Position numbers and translations under genes: made by a program | In this document: piece by piece, positions 44,149 to 54,147 of the stretch | Layout of the letters: every line of letters starts with the position of its first letter | Position numbering within the stretch: the stretch's first letter is position 1 | Assembly: GCF_029633825.1 (NCBI RefSeq) | Contig: NZ_CP090641.1 | Span: forward strand, 2,852,001 to 2,916,000 | Length of the DNA stretch: 64,000 nt | Source of the DNA: Burkholderia contaminans | GTDB taxonomy: Bacteria; Pseudomonadota; Gammaproteobacteria; Burkholderiales; Burkholderiaceae | Reading direction: 5' to 3' | Notes under the pieces: model-generated | What the model was told of the DNA's origin: nothing | The model's input: the letters and a program-made list of their open reading frames with translations, nothing else | Database searches by the model: none

Positions 44149-45096
44149 TCAGTTGAGCGCGACCGCTGCCGCGGCCTCGACCGGCGAGCCTTCGAGCGCG
44201 ACCGACGGCCGTCCGTCCGGGCCGACCGGCACGTCGCCGATGAGCGTCGTGCGATACAGCTGGCGGTCGAAGTCGAGATCGAAGATGTCGACCGGCGCGA
44301 GGTGGGCGGTCGCGCGGTTGTCCCAGAACGCGATGCTGCGCGGTTCCCACTTGAAGCGGATCGTGAATTCCGGCCGCGTCACGTGTTCCCACAGCAGTTC
44401 GAGCAGCGCCTGGCTCTCGCGCGGCGTCAGCCCGACGACCGATTTCAGGAAGCTCGGGCTCACGTACAGCGCGCGTTCGCCGGTCTCCGGATGCACGCGC
44501 ACGAGCGGATGCTCGGTGACGAGCGGCCGGCGTTCGACCGCCTCGTCGAACGCGCCGGTGGCGCGCGCACCGGCCGGCGGCGTGAAGCGGTGAATGCCGC
44601 GCAGGCCATCGACGAAGCCGCGCAGCGGTGCGGACAGCGTTTCGTAAGCCCGCACGAGGTTCGTCCAGTGCGTGTCGCCGCCGTACGGCGGGATCGTCAC
44701 GCCGCGCAGAATTGACGCCCAAGGCGGGTTCACGGCGGCAGTCACGTCGGTGTGCCAGCCGGTCCACGGGCGGCGCACCGGTTCGCCTTCGAAGCGCGTC
44801 GCCTTGCGATGCTTCGCGATCGAATAGACGGCCGGGTGCCCGTCGACATGCCCGAACACCGGGTGGCCGACCGTCGGCTCGCCGAACTGCGCGGAGAACG
44901 CGACATGCTGCTCGTGCGTGAGGAACTGTTCGCGGAAGAAGATCACGCGCCATTTCAGCAGCGCGGCGCGGATCGCCGAGATCTGCGGCGTGGTCAACGG
45001 TTGCGTGAGGTCGACGCCGCGGATTTCCGCGCCGATATGGGCGGACAGCGGAATCACGTCGACCGGCTGGGCGGCGGGTTCGAGTAGGGCGCTCAT
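44149..45096 (-). CDS. tauD: TauD-type 2-oxoglutarate dioxygenase
   Basis: 315 residues. The Fe(II) ligands are in WHTDVTAAV (H-x-D) and, distally, WDNRATAHLAP (His), with a 2-oxoglutarate-binding Arg nearby. Enzymes of this type release sulfite from taurine or related sulfonates. The start at 45096 follows CCAGGAGCG; a longer frame to 45138 is less likely. Last gene of the minus-strand sulfonate operon. Substrate may differ from taurine. Confidence 0.85.
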   Translation of the reverse strand: MSALLEPAAQPVDVIPLSAHIGAEIRGVDLTQPLTTPQISAIRAALLKWRVIFFREQFLTHEQHVAFSAQFGEPTVGHPVFGHVDGHPAVYSIAKHRKATRFEGEPVRRPWTGWHTDVTAAVNPPWASILRGVTIPPYGGDTHWTNLVRAYETLSAPLRGFVDGLRGIHRFTPPAGARATGAFDEAVERRPLVTEHPLVRVHPETGERALYVSPSFLKSVVGLTPRESQALLELLWEHVTRPEFTIRFKWEPRSIAFWDNRATAHLAPVDIFDLDFDRQLYRTTLIGDVPVGPDGRPSVALEGSPVEAAAAVALN

Positions 45097-45254
45097 GTGA
45101 CGCTCCTGGCGGAAGTGGAGGGGACGGAGGGCCGACATCGTTGCGCGGGTGCGCGTCGGTCCGGAGGCGGGAAGTGCATGGTCGGTGTCCGGTAGCGGAA
45201 AGCGGGGCAGGCACGGCGGCGCGCATGGAGCGCCGCCGCCGCGCGACGCGGGCG

Positions 45255-46208
45255 TTATTGCAGCGTCGCCCCCGGCCCCTTCAGCACGACGCTCTGGCGG
45301 CCGTCGATGCCGACCGGCACGTCGCCGTGCACGGTGGCGCGGCGCACGACGCGGCGCGCATCGCCGTAGTCGTTGATCGCATAGTGCTGCGTTGCGCGGT
45401 TGTCCCAGATCGCCACGTCGCCTTCCTGCCAGCTCCAGCGCACGGTGTTCTCGAGGCGCGTCACGTGTTCATGGAACACCTGCAGCAGATGCGCGGAATC
45501 CTGCGCCGACAGCCCCTTGAGCCGCTGCACGAAATGCCCGAGCACGAGCGTGCGTTCGCCGGTTTCCGGGTGGACGCGCACGACCGGGTGCTCGGTTTCG
45601 TAGACGGTCGACGTGAACACTTCGCGGTAGCGCTTCAGTTGCGTATCGTCGGCATGCACGTGCGTCGACGCGTAGTCGTACGCGTTGGTATGCAGTGCCC
45701 ACAGCGTGTCGGCGAGCGCGCGCAGCGGGTCGGGCAGGTTGGTGTACGCGGCGGCCGTGTTGGCCCACACGGTGTCGCCGCCGAACGGCGGAATCACGAC
45801 GGCACGCAGGATCGAGATCTTCGGGTACGCATCGACGAAGGTCACGTCGGTATGCCACGAATTGGCGCGCGCGCCGTGCGCGGAATCGAGTTCGAGCAGG
45901 TGCGCGCTGCCGTCGACGGATGGCACGGTCGGGTGCGCGACGGTCTTGCCGAAGCGGCGTGCGAACGCTTCCTGCGCGGTGTCGTCGAGATGCTGCTGGC
46001 CACGGAAGAACAGCACCTTGTGGCGCAGCAGCGCGGCCTGGATCGCGTCGAACGTCGCCTCGTCGAGCGTGCCCGACAGCCGCACGCCGGCGATCTCGGC
46101 GCCGATCCGGCCGGCGACCTGGCGAAGCTGGAGCGGCGTGGCGGCCGTGCGCGGCGCGGCGTGCGAAGCATGCGAAGACGGGTGAGCGGCGTGCTGGACT
46201 TCGGACAT
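45255..46208 (-). CDS. TauD/AtsK-type 2-oxoglutarate dioxygenase
   Basis: 317 residues; a second, distinct dioxygenase. Ligands are in SWHTDVTFVDAYPKISILRAVVIPPFGGDT and WDNRATQHYAINDYGD, and the C-terminal Arg is in RRVVRRATVHGD. The pattern is close to alkylsulfatase AtsK, which cleaves sulfate esters; a sulfonate substrate is also possible. A His/Ala-rich N-terminus of about 25 residues precedes the domain. It lies between tauD and the ABC ATPase gene. Confidence 0.85.
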   Translation of the reverse strand: MSEVQHAAHPSSHASHAAPRTAATPLQLRQVAGRIGAEIAGVRLSGTLDEATFDAIQAALLRHKVLFFRGQQHLDDTAQEAFARRFGKTVAHPTVPSVDGSAHLLELDSAHGARANSWHTDVTFVDAYPKISILRAVVIPPFGGDTVWANTAAAYTNLPDPLRALADTLWALHTNAYDYASTHVHADDTQLKRYREVFTSTVYETEHPVVRVHPETGERTLVLGHFVQRLKGLSAQDSAHLLQVFHEHVTRLENTVRWSWQEGDVAIWDNRATQHYAINDYGDARRVVRRATVHGDVPVGIDGRQSVVLKGPGATLQ

Positions 46209-46356
46209 CGGGAGTCTCCTGGAGTCGGATCGGTCGAGTCTCCATTCAAGCAGGGACCGCGCGCAATCGGAACCGATGAATCGTCACAACCTTAGCGTGG
46301 GCGCAGCGATGATCGATATGCATCGTCATGCTGAGCAATGCGGTGCGTCGTGCGCG

Positions 46357-47202
46357 CTACCACGCCAGCCGCCATTCGCCGATCCGGTGCGGGCGCGGCG
46401 TGTCGATGCGCCGGCCGCCCGGGCGGTCGTCGCCCGGCGGTTCGTGGTCGTCGAAATCGGCGAGCACGGTGTCGCGCAATCGCGCGAATGCGGGCGAATC
46501 GCGCCGGCGCGGGCGCGGCAACGCGACATCGACGATGCGTTCGATACGGCCCGGGCGCGGCGCCATCGTCACGACGCGGTCGCCGAGATACACGGCTTCG
46601 TCGACGTCGTGCGTGACGAGGATCATCGTGATGCGCTCCTGTTCCCAGATGCGCAGCAGTTCGTTCTGCATCCGCGCGCGCGTCTGCGCGTCGAGCGCGC
46701 CGAACGGCTCGTCGAGCAGCAGCACGCGCGGGCGGTTCACGAGGCCGCGCGCGATCGCGACGCGCTGCGCCATCCCGCCCGACAGCTGGTTCGGATACGC
46801 GTGCTCGAAGCCGTTCAGCCCGACGAGCGCGATGTGATCGGCAACCGCGCGCCGCTTCGCGGCCGCGTCGAGCGGCGCGTTGCGCAGCGCGGCCTCGATG
46901 TTCTGCGCGACGGTGAGCCACGGGAACAGCCGGTGATCCTGAAACACGATCCCGCGCTGCAGCGACGTGTCGTGCACGCGTTCGGCACCGGCCCGGATCT
47001 CGCCCGCGTAATCGGTATCGAGCCCGGCGATCAGCCGCAGCAGCGTCGACTTGCCGCAACCGCTCGAGCCGACGATCGTGACGAATTCACCGGCGCGCAC
47101 GTGCAGCGACACGTCGTCGAGTACGGCGAGCGCCGCGCCGCGTTGCGCGTAGTGCTTGCTCACATGGAGGATGTCGAGCGAATCGGAGGCGAGAGTCGTC
47201 AT
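46357..47202 (-). CDS. ssuB: Sulfonate ABC transporter ATPase
   Basis: 281 residues. Walker A GSSGCGKST, signature LSGGMAQRVAIARGL and Walker B VLLLDEPFGALDAQ are intact, with the H-loop in VTHDVDEAVYLGDRV. It is SsuB/TauB-like and powers uptake through the adjacent permeases. The gene begins 40 bases after the permease gene ends. A Pro/Arg-rich tail of some 50 residues follows the core. Confidence 0.9.
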   Translation of the reverse strand: MTTLASDSLDILHVSKHYAQRGAALAVLDDVSLHVRAGEFVTIVGSSGCGKSTLLRLIAGLDTDYAGEIRAGAERVHDTSLQRGIVFQDHRLFPWLTVAQNIEAALRNAPLDAAAKRRAVADHIALVGLNGFEHAYPNQLSGGMAQRVAIARGLVNRPRVLLLDEPFGALDAQTRARMQNELLRIWEQERITMILVTHDVDEAVYLGDRVVTMAPRPGRIERIVDVALPRPRRRDSPAFARLRDTVLADFDDHEPPGDDRPGGRRIDTPRPHRIGEWRLAW

Positions 47203-47242
47203 GGCGGTGCGAGGAAAAGGGGGACGAGGAAGAGTCAGGCGA

Positions 47243-48064
47243 TCAGCGCGCCAGGTCGCCGCGCCGGGCCAGCACCTTGCGCTCGATCGCGCGCGCGACC
47301 GCGTTCAGCGCCCAGCCGGTCACGCCGACGACGATGATCCCGAACAGCACGAGATCCATCCGGAACTGTTCGCTGCCGTCGATCAGCGTGTTGCCGATCC
47401 CGCTGCCGGCGACCAGCAGGTATTCGGCGCCGAGCGTCGCGAGCCACGAATAGATCAGGCCGAGATACAGCCCGGTGAAGATCGACGGCAGCGCGGCCGG
47501 CAGGATCACGTAGCGCACGAGCTGGAGCCGCGAGTAGCGCAGCGCGCGGGCGACGTCGACATACGCGCGCGGCACCGCATGAATGCCGTCGCAGGTGTGC
47601 GCGGCAACGGGCAGCAGCGCGGCGAGCGACAGGAATACGACCTTGGCGACGTCGCCGAGGCCGAACCACACGGAAATCAGCGGAATCCATGCGAACAGCG
47701 AGATCTGCTTGAACGTGTCGAAGCTCGGGCCGACCATGCGCGCCGCGACGCGCGACAGCCCGAGCACGGCGCCGAGCAGCAGCCCGCCCGTCGCGCCGAG
47801 CACGAAGCCGCACGCTTCACGTGCGAGCGACGCGGACAGCGCACGGCCGAGTGCGCCGCTCGTGGCCTGCGCCCGGGCGGTGCGCAGCACGTCGGCGGGG
47901 CCGACGAGCAGCCCGCTGTTCACGAGGTGCGCGGAAGCGATCGCCCACCACAGCGCGAACGCGACGAGCGGCAGCACGAAGCCGCGCCAGTCGGGCGCGC
48001 GCAGGCGGCGGGTGGCCGTGGTGGCAGGCGGGGTGGCGTCAGGCGCGGCAGCAGGATACGTCAA
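47243..48064 (-). CDS. ssuC: Sulfonate ABC transporter permease
   Basis: 273 residues with six membrane segments and the permease loop contacting the ATPase (EACGFVLGATGGLLLGAVLGLS; YVDVARALRYSRLQLVRYVILPAALP, the EAA-type motif). SsuC/TauC type. It forms a pair with the permease gene at 48104, so the transporter is probably a heterodimer in the membrane, or two alternative permeases. Confidence 0.88.
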   Translation of the reverse strand: MTYPAAAPDATPPATTATRRLRAPDWRGFVLPLVAFALWWAIASAHLVNSGLLVGPADVLRTARAQATSGALGRALSASLAREACGFVLGATGGLLLGAVLGLSRVAARMVGPSFDTFKQISLFAWIPLISVWFGLGDVAKVVFLSLAALLPVAAHTCDGIHAVPRAYVDVARALRYSRLQLVRYVILPAALPSIFTGLYLGLIYSWLATLGAEYLLVAGSGIGNTLIDGSEQFRMDLVLFGIIVVGVTGWALNAVARAIERKVLARRGDLAR

Positions 48065-48103
48065 GGGAGGGACTCCTTCGGTGGCGCGGGCAGCGGCGGC
48101 CGA

Positions 48104-48946
48104 TCAGCCGCGGAACGCGGACGGCACGCCGCGGCGCAAGCGTGCTTCGAGCGCATCGAGCAGCCGGTTGATCAGCAGGCCGACCGCACCGACGACGATC
48201 ACGGCCGCCATCACGAGATCGAGCTGGAACAGTTGCCGCCCGTACACGATCAGGTAGCCGAGCCCTTCGGACGATGCAACGAGCTCGACGACGACGAGCG
48301 CGAGCCACGACTTCGTGAACGCGAGCCGCACGCCGGTCGCGAGCGTCGGGATCGCGGCCGGCAGCACGACGTGCACGATGCGTTGCCGGCGCGTATAGCC
48401 GAATACGCGCGCGACTTCATCGAGCGCGGGTGGCGTCTGGCGAAACCCTTGCAACGTGCTCAGCGTGACGGGGACGAGCGCCGCATGCGCGATCAGCAGG
48501 TACTTGAGCGGCTCGCCGACGCCGACGAGCAGCAGCAGGAACGGCAGCCAGCCGAGCACCGGAATCTGCACGATCGCATTGAAGCTCGGCAATACGTAGG
48601 CTTCCAGCGTGCGCGACAGGCCGAGCGCCACGCCGGTCGCGAAGCCGAGCAGCGTGCCGGCGGCGAAGCCGACCAGCACGCGCTGCAGGCTGACCAGCGT
48701 GTGGCGCACGAGGTCGCCGCTCGTCGCGAGATCTTCCAGTGAATCGAACACGCGCTCGGGCGGCGGCAGGATCTGCGGCGCGATCCAGCCGCGCGCGCTG
48801 CCGACGCTCCATAGTGCGAACAACAGTGCGGGCAGCAGCCACGGCGCGAGCCGCCACGACCACCGCTTCACGGCCGTCGCACGGTGCGGCGGCGCGGCGA
48901 GCGCGTCACGCTCGGATGACGGAAGGGAAAACGCGGTGTCGCTCAT
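48104..48946 (-). CDS. Sulfonate ABC transporter permease (second)
   Basis: 280 residues, same family as its neighbour but clearly different in sequence. EAA-type motif ALDEVARVFGYTRRQRIVHVVLPAAIP and six membrane segments. Located 39 bases from the next permease and 15 bases from the preceding binding-protein gene, so it belongs to the same transcript. Confidence 0.88.
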   Translation of the reverse strand: MSDTAFSLPSSERDALAAPPHRATAVKRWSWRLAPWLLPALLFALWSVGSARGWIAPQILPPPERVFDSLEDLATSGDLVRHTLVSLQRVLVGFAAGTLLGFATGVALGLSRTLEAYVLPSFNAIVQIPVLGWLPFLLLLVGVGEPLKYLLIAHAALVPVTLSTLQGFRQTPPALDEVARVFGYTRRQRIVHVVLPAAIPTLATGVRLAFTKSWLALVVVELVASSEGLGYLIVYGRQLFQLDLVMAAVIVVGAVGLLINRLLDALEARLRRGVPSAFRG

Positions 48947-48961
48947 CGGGGCAGGTCCGGG

Positions 48962-50029
48962 TCAGGAAAGCGGCTTGCCGGCCGCGTCGTAGCGTGGCCA
49001 GTAGCTTTCGAGCTTCAGCGTGCGCAGCGCATTGTCGAGATACTTCGGCTCGAACCAGCCGTCGACGTCGACCGGCTGACGGATCAGCTTCAGCGCCAGC
49101 GCATCCTGCGCGACGGACTTGTAGCGCGCGACGAAGAACGGATCGATCAGCGGCGACAGGCGATCCTTCAGCCGCTGGTTCGCATAGTCGGCCTGCCACG
49201 ACGATACCGGCACGCCGCTTTTCGCCCATAGCTTGAACAGCGCGTCGCGGTTCGCTTCGTCGGACGACCATTGCGCGCCCTTCACGAGTGCGGTGACGAC
49301 GCGCTGCACGATGTCCGGATGCGCGCGCTCGAATTCGTCGAGCACGAGCAGGTGGGTCTGGCGCGTGAGCTGAGGGCCGTCGTTCTGCGATTCGTAGATG
49401 ATCTTCGCGAGCCCCGCGTCGCGCAGCTTGTACAGCTGGTAGTCGCCCACCGACGCATCGATGCCCTTCGACGCGAGCGCGGCGAGCGAGCTCGCGGCGT
49501 CGAGATTGATCACGCGCAGGTCGCGTTCGCTGAGGCCGTTCTTCGCGAGCGCGTTGTCGGCGACGAGCTGCAGGTTCGTGCCACGGAAGATCGACACGCG
49601 GCGGTCCTTCAGGTCCTTGATCGAACGGATGGGGGAGTCGGGCGGCACCGCGATCTTGACGCCCGAGCGCACGCTCGCGGCGAGCAGCAGGCGCGTCTTG
49701 ATCCCGTTCGCCCGTGCGAGCACGGCGGGCAGGTCGCCCTGGTAAGCGAAGTCGAGCGCCTTGTTGGCGATCGCCTCGTTGACGGCCGGCCCCGCGCCCT
49801 TGAAGAACAGCCACTCCACCTTGATGCCGTCGGCCGCGAACTCCTTTTCGACCAGCTGCTGCAACTGCGCGGTGGCCGCACTCGATCCGCCGAACGTCGG
49901 CGGATCGCCGGCGCCTTGCTGGGCGACACCGATGCGGATGGTGGCGGGCTTGTCGGCGTGCGCGGCGGCGGCCGGCAACGCAATGAGGGACGCGATCAGC
50001 AATGAGCGAAGCAGGCGCAGTGGAAGCAT
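48962..50029 (-). CDS. Sulfonate ABC transporter binding protein
   Basis: 355 residues with a signal peptide (about 1-25, ending AHA) and an SsuA-type domain: IRIGVAQQGAGDPPTFGGSS, VEWLFFKGAGPAVNEAIANKALDFAYQGDLPAV and VSIFRGTNLQLVADNALAKN. It delivers the substrate to the adjacent two-permease transporter. First of the tightly spaced genes 48962-44149 in transcription order. Confidence 0.88.
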   Translation of the reverse strand: MLPLRLLRSLLIASLIALPAAAAHADKPATIRIGVAQQGAGDPPTFGGSSAATAQLQQLVEKEFAADGIKVEWLFFKGAGPAVNEAIANKALDFAYQGDLPAVLARANGIKTRLLLAASVRSGVKIAVPPDSPIRSIKDLKDRRVSIFRGTNLQLVADNALAKNGLSERDLRVINLDAASSLAALASKGIDASVGDYQLYKLRDAGLAKIIYESQNDGPQLTRQTHLLVLDEFERAHPDIVQRVVTALVKGAQWSSDEANRDALFKLWAKSGVPVSSWQADYANQRLKDRLSPLIDPFFVARYKSVAQDALALKLIRQPVDVDGWFEPKYLDNALRTLKLESYWPRYDAAGKPLS

Positions 50030-50366
50030 GAATCGATGGTCCGGAATGTTGGGAAGCGAGGCTGTGCAACAGCCTGTCGAGGCATTCTCGGCGACGTGCG
50101 GGGACCGGACAAGAAACGATTTGAACTATGCTTATCGCCGCATCGGGGGGCGCGGAAGCGGGCCCGCGGGCCGTCGTAACGGGGCGCCGATGGCTCGCCA
50201 TCCCGCATCGGTGATGCGAGGCGGTACACCGGCCGGAGGGATTGGCGGCTCAGGGGGCCAGAACGGGCGCGCCGCAGCAGCACGAGCAACGCGATCGTCG
50301 TCACGAGAGGCCCGATCTACCTCCGGATGGCGCGGCCACGTCGATCGCAGCCAGGCGCGTCATCGT
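50030..50366. other. Gene-free stretch
   Basis: About 337 bases between two binding-protein genes of the same strand. No convincing gene or repeat was found. It probably contains the promoter of the 50029-to-44149 transcript. Confidence 0.5.
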
Positions 50367-51353
50367 TCAGGCCGATACGTTGCGGATCGCGATCGATGCG
50401 ACATCGACGCGCCGCGGCAGGATCGCATCGGCCGCCGCGCGGTCGGCGACACGCTGCAGCACGTCGATGTCCGCGCCGCTGAGGCTGCGCTGCGCAAGCG
50501 CGGCCCGGTGCGCGATGTCGGTGGCCGCGTCGGGCGGCAGGCGCGTGAGCGACGCATAGACGCTCGCATAGTCGGCCGGATGCGCGAGCGCCCATTGGCC
50601 CGCGCGGGCGAGCCGCTCCAGCACGTCGGCGAGCGCCGCGCGCTTCGCGCGATCGTCGAGGGTTTCGATCGGCGACGTCAGGAATGCCAGCCCGGAATTG
50701 ATGCCGCTGCCGTCGCGGACGATGCGCGCGCCGCGCCGTACCGCATGGCCGTAGTACGGGTCGAACGTCGCCCAGATGCCGATCCGCTTCGCCTCGAATG
50801 CAGCGAACGCATCGACGGGCAGCACGAAGCGCACGTCGACATCACGCGGCGCGAGGCCGTGTTCGCGCAGCGCGCCGTACAACTGGTACTGCGAGATGCT
50901 GCCGCGCGCGGACGACACGACGACGGTTTGCCCTTTCAGGTCGGCGACGGTGCGGACCGGCGAATCGGGCTGTACGACGATGCCGAGCGACGCCGGCGAG
51001 CCGACGCGCGTCGCGACGATCCGCAACGACGGGTCGCCGAGTGCGGCCGTCAGCACGGGCAGGTCGCCGGCCGGCGCGAGATCGATCGCGCCCGCGCGCT
51101 GCGCCTCGAACAGCGGCGCCGCACCCTGGAAGTTGGCCCAGCGAAACCGGTAACGCGTGCCGTCGAGCACGTGCGCGGCTTCCGCGAGCGCGCGCAGGCC
51201 GCCGGCCCGGTCGCCGAGCACGAGCGTGACGCCCGACAGGTCGGCGCCGGCCGCATGGGCGGGCCGTGCGATGCCGCCGGCGAGCGGCGCGGCGGCGAGG
51301 GCGGCAAGCCGCTGCAGCACGCGGCGGCGCGGCGGGGCGGAGGAGGGATTCAT
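50367..51353 (-). CDS. ABC transporter binding protein (SsuA/NitT type)
   Basis: 328 residues. The N-terminus has consecutive arginines (RRRVLQRLAALAAAPLAGG) and a cleavage site after AHA, a possible Tat-like signal. Domain pieces: FRWANFQGAAPLFEAQRAGAIDLAPAGDLPVLTAAL and VVSSARGSISQYQLYGALREHGL. It is a third SsuA-type binder. The start at 51353 follows AGGAGGGATT sequence on the opposite strand only; a weaker site precedes it, and longer frames are not supported by the family. Confidence 0.82.
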   Translation of the reverse strand: MNPSSAPPRRRVLQRLAALAAAPLAGGIARPAHAAGADLSGVTLVLGDRAGGLRALAEAAHVLDGTRYRFRWANFQGAAPLFEAQRAGAIDLAPAGDLPVLTAALGDPSLRIVATRVGSPASLGIVVQPDSPVRTVADLKGQTVVVSSARGSISQYQLYGALREHGLAPRDVDVRFVLPVDAFAAFEAKRIGIWATFDPYYGHAVRRGARIVRDGSGINSGLAFLTSPIETLDDRAKRAALADVLERLARAGQWALAHPADYASVYASLTRLPPDAATDIAHRAALAQRSLSGADIDVLQRVADRAAADAILPRRVDVASIAIRNVSA

Positions 51354-51510
51354 CGGCGGGGTGTCCTCGGTGATCCGCGCGCAGGCGGCGCGGCTGCCGG
51401 GCAGGTTACGGAATCGGTTTCCGGCCGACAAACATCGAATCGTGCAATGCATATTCGTGCGGCAACGGCCGGCAGGGTCGCCATCGCCGCACGCGGGTTT
51501 CAGGCGGCGC

Positions 51511-52389
51511 TTACGCGGCGGACGGAACCGTCCGCAGGAACGCGCGTACCGCCGGCGCCTTTTCGAAGCGCCGGTGCGCGAGCGCCAGTTCCGACGTGAT
51601 CGGCTTGCCGACGATCGGCCGGTACACGACGCCCGGCAGCGACACGCAGCCGGCGAGCGCATCGGGAATCACCGCAACCCAGCCATTCACGGACACGCAT
51701 GCGAGCACAGCGAGCAGGCCGCCCGGGCGGGCGGCGATCAGTGGTGCGAAGCGGCCGCGGCGCGCGACTTCGAGCGTGCCGCGCTCCTGTTCGGGCACCG
51801 CGAAGCGCGCGTCGGCGAGGTCGGCTGCGCGAATGGCGGCCATCGATGCGTAGCGCGACCCGGCCGACACGGCCGCGACGAACACGTCGCGCTGCAGTGT
51901 GACGACCCGCAGGCCGCCGGGCAGCGGCAGCGGCGGACGCACGTACGCGAGGTCGATCCGGCCGGTGTCGAGCTGGTTCGCGACGTCGTCCATCGGCACT
52001 TCGCGCAGGTTCAGCTCGATGCGCGGGTGCGCGTCGCGAAACGCGCCGACGGTGCGCTGCAGGGTGCCCGAATAGACGGCCGACGACACGTAGCCGATCT
52101 CGATCCGGCCGAGTTCGCCGCGCTCGGCCAGGGCAGCGAGTTCGCGGCCGCGCTGCAGATGCTCGACCGCGGCGCGTGCCTCGGCGAGATAGGCCTCGCC
52201 GGCCGCGCTCAACGTGACGGCGCGGCGCGACCGGTGAAAGAGGCGCACGCCGAGCACGCGCTCGGCCTCCTGGATCTGCCGCGTGAGCGCGGGCGGCGCC
52301 ATGTCGAGCGCTTCGGCCGCACGGGCGAAGTGCAGGTGCTGCGCGACGCTCAGGAACGCGCGCACGTGGCGGAATTCGAGTCGGTCCAT
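51511..52389 (-). CDS. LysR-family regulator
   Basis: 292 residues: MDRLEFRHVRAFLSVAQHLHFARAAEALDMAPPALTRQIQ is a standard LysR HTH. ATG 52389 is preferred over TTG 52407. Similar regulators often control aromatic or efflux genes; it is divergent from the MFS gene at 52490 (100 bases apart), which is its most likely target, although the sulfonate genes lie downstream. Confidence 0.9.
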   Translation of the reverse strand: MDRLEFRHVRAFLSVAQHLHFARAAEALDMAPPALTRQIQEAERVLGVRLFHRSRRAVTLSAAGEAYLAEARAAVEHLQRGRELAALAERGELGRIEIGYVSSAVYSGTLQRTVGAFRDAHPRIELNLREVPMDDVANQLDTGRIDLAYVRPPLPLPGGLRVVTLQRDVFVAAVSAGSRYASMAAIRAADLADARFAVPEQERGTLEVARRGRFAPLIAARPGGLLAVLACVSVNGWVAVIPDALAGCVSLPGVVYRPIVGKPITSELALAHRRFEKAPAVRAFLRTVPSAA

Positions 52390-52489
52390 GATTGCAATTT
52401 TCGTCAATAAAATAGCATCGGTGTGTCAATGACAGGCAATACGGGCCGAGCCTAGCATACGGCTCGTTCTTCCTGTTCCGGAGTAGTCA

Positions 52490-54060
52490 ATGTCCCAGCC
52501 TTCCCCGGCGTCGCGCGCAGGCGCGGCTGCCGCCGCGCCCACGGGTGCCCGCCTGCCCGCCGCCGCGACGCTCGCCGTCGCGTCCGCCACCTGCTCGCTG
52601 ATCGTGCTCGATACCAACGTCGTCGCCGTGTCGCTGCCGAGCATCGCGCGCAGTTTCCACGCGAGCTTCGCCGATATCGAATGGGTCGTGAGCGCCTACA
52701 TGACCGCGTTCGCCGCATGCCTGCTGCCGGCAGGCGGCCTCGCCGACCGCTTCGGGCGCAAGCGGATGCTCTTCACGGGGCTCGCGCTGTTCTTTCTTGC
52801 ATCGCTCGGCTGCGGCGTCGCACCGACGGCCGGCTGGCTGATCGCCGCGCGGGCGGTGAAGGGCGGCGGCGCCGCGCTGCTGCTGACGGCCGCGCTCGCC
52901 GTGATCGCGAACCGCTTTCCGGACGGGCGCGAACGGGCGCGCGCATGGGCGATTTGGGGCATGTGCATGGGGATCGCGACGGCCATCGCGCCGCTCGTCG
53001 GCGGCGCGATCACGCAATGGATCGGCTGGCGCTGGGTGTTCCTGCTGAACCTGCCCGTCTGCCTGCTGCTCGCGGCCGGTGCACACGTTGCGATCGACGA
53101 GTCGCGCGATCCGCACGCGAAGCGCGTGGACGTGGCCGGCAGCCTGCTGTTCGGCGCGGCGCTCGCGTGCGCGATCGCAGCGCTGATCGGCGCGCCGTCG
53201 CACGGCTGGTGGTCGGTGGCGACGCTCGGCCGGCTCGCGCTGGCCGCCGCGCTGTTCGCGGCATTCATCGGCGTGGAGCGCTGGCAGGCGCGGCCGATGA
53301 TCGATCTCGCGCTGTTCCGCCAGCCGCGCTTCGTCGGCGCCGTGCTTGCGATGTTCGGCTATGCGGCGTGTGCGCAGGTGATGATGACGTTCCTGCCGCT
53401 GTACCTGCAGAACGGGTTCGGGATGCCGGCGATCGACGCGGGGCTCGGGATGCTGCCGTTCGCGTTCGCGATGATCGCGGGGCCGTCGCTCGGCGCGGCG
53501 CTGGCCGCGCGCGTGTCGTCCGACGGCGTGCTGGCGGGCGGGCTCGCGCTGATCGGCACGGGCAACCTCGCAACCGCGGCGCTGACGGCCAGCGGCGACT
53601 ACCGGCTCGTCGCGCTCGGCATGTTCGTGACGGGTTGCGGCGCGGGCATCATGAACGGCGACACGCAGAAGGCGATCATGGCGTGCGTGCCGCCGAACCG
53701 CACCGGCATGGCATCGGGCATCAGCACGACGACGCGTTTCTCGGCGATCGTGACGGCCGTCGGCGTGCTCGGCGCGGTGCTGGCGGCGAGCACGCAGGCG
53801 CGGCTCGACCGGCTGCTGTCCGCCGCGCCCGGCCTGAGTGCATTCGCCGACGCACAGTTCATGTCGAGCCTGCTGGCCGGCGACCGGCGCGGGCGCTCGA
53901 GCGTGTGCCGCCGTCGGCCGCCGGCGCGCTCGCGCAGGCGGCGCCCGTCGCGTTCGCGAGCGGGTTCGCCGATGCGCTGACGGTGAGCGGCGGGCTTGCG
54001 CTGATCGCGGCCGTCGTTGCCTACAAGTTGCTTGAGCAACCGATGCGCGACGGCGCGTGA
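52490..54060 (+). pseudogene. MFS drug-efflux transporter (DHA2, 14-helix), frame broken near the end
   Basis: An EmrB/QacA-type transporter. The first 463 or so residues are intact: LDTNVVAVSLPSIARSFHAS, the motif A loop GGLADRFGRKRM, and later helices. At about 53885-53890 the frame must move by -1 to continue as ALERVPPSAAGALAQAAPVAFASGFADALTVSGG...LLEQPMRDGA, ending at 54060; this fits loss of one G. Unrepaired, the protein ends at 53980 with a basic, non-membrane tail and lacks the last helix. Restored length about 523. It may be sequence error. Divergent from a LysR gene. Confidence 0.85.
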
Positions 54061-54147
54061 CGCACGGGGCGGCCCGCGCGGGGCACCGGGCGCGACCCGG
54101 CGGAACCATCAAGCTCGCGCGTTCCGGTTTCACGCAGCGTATTCCGG

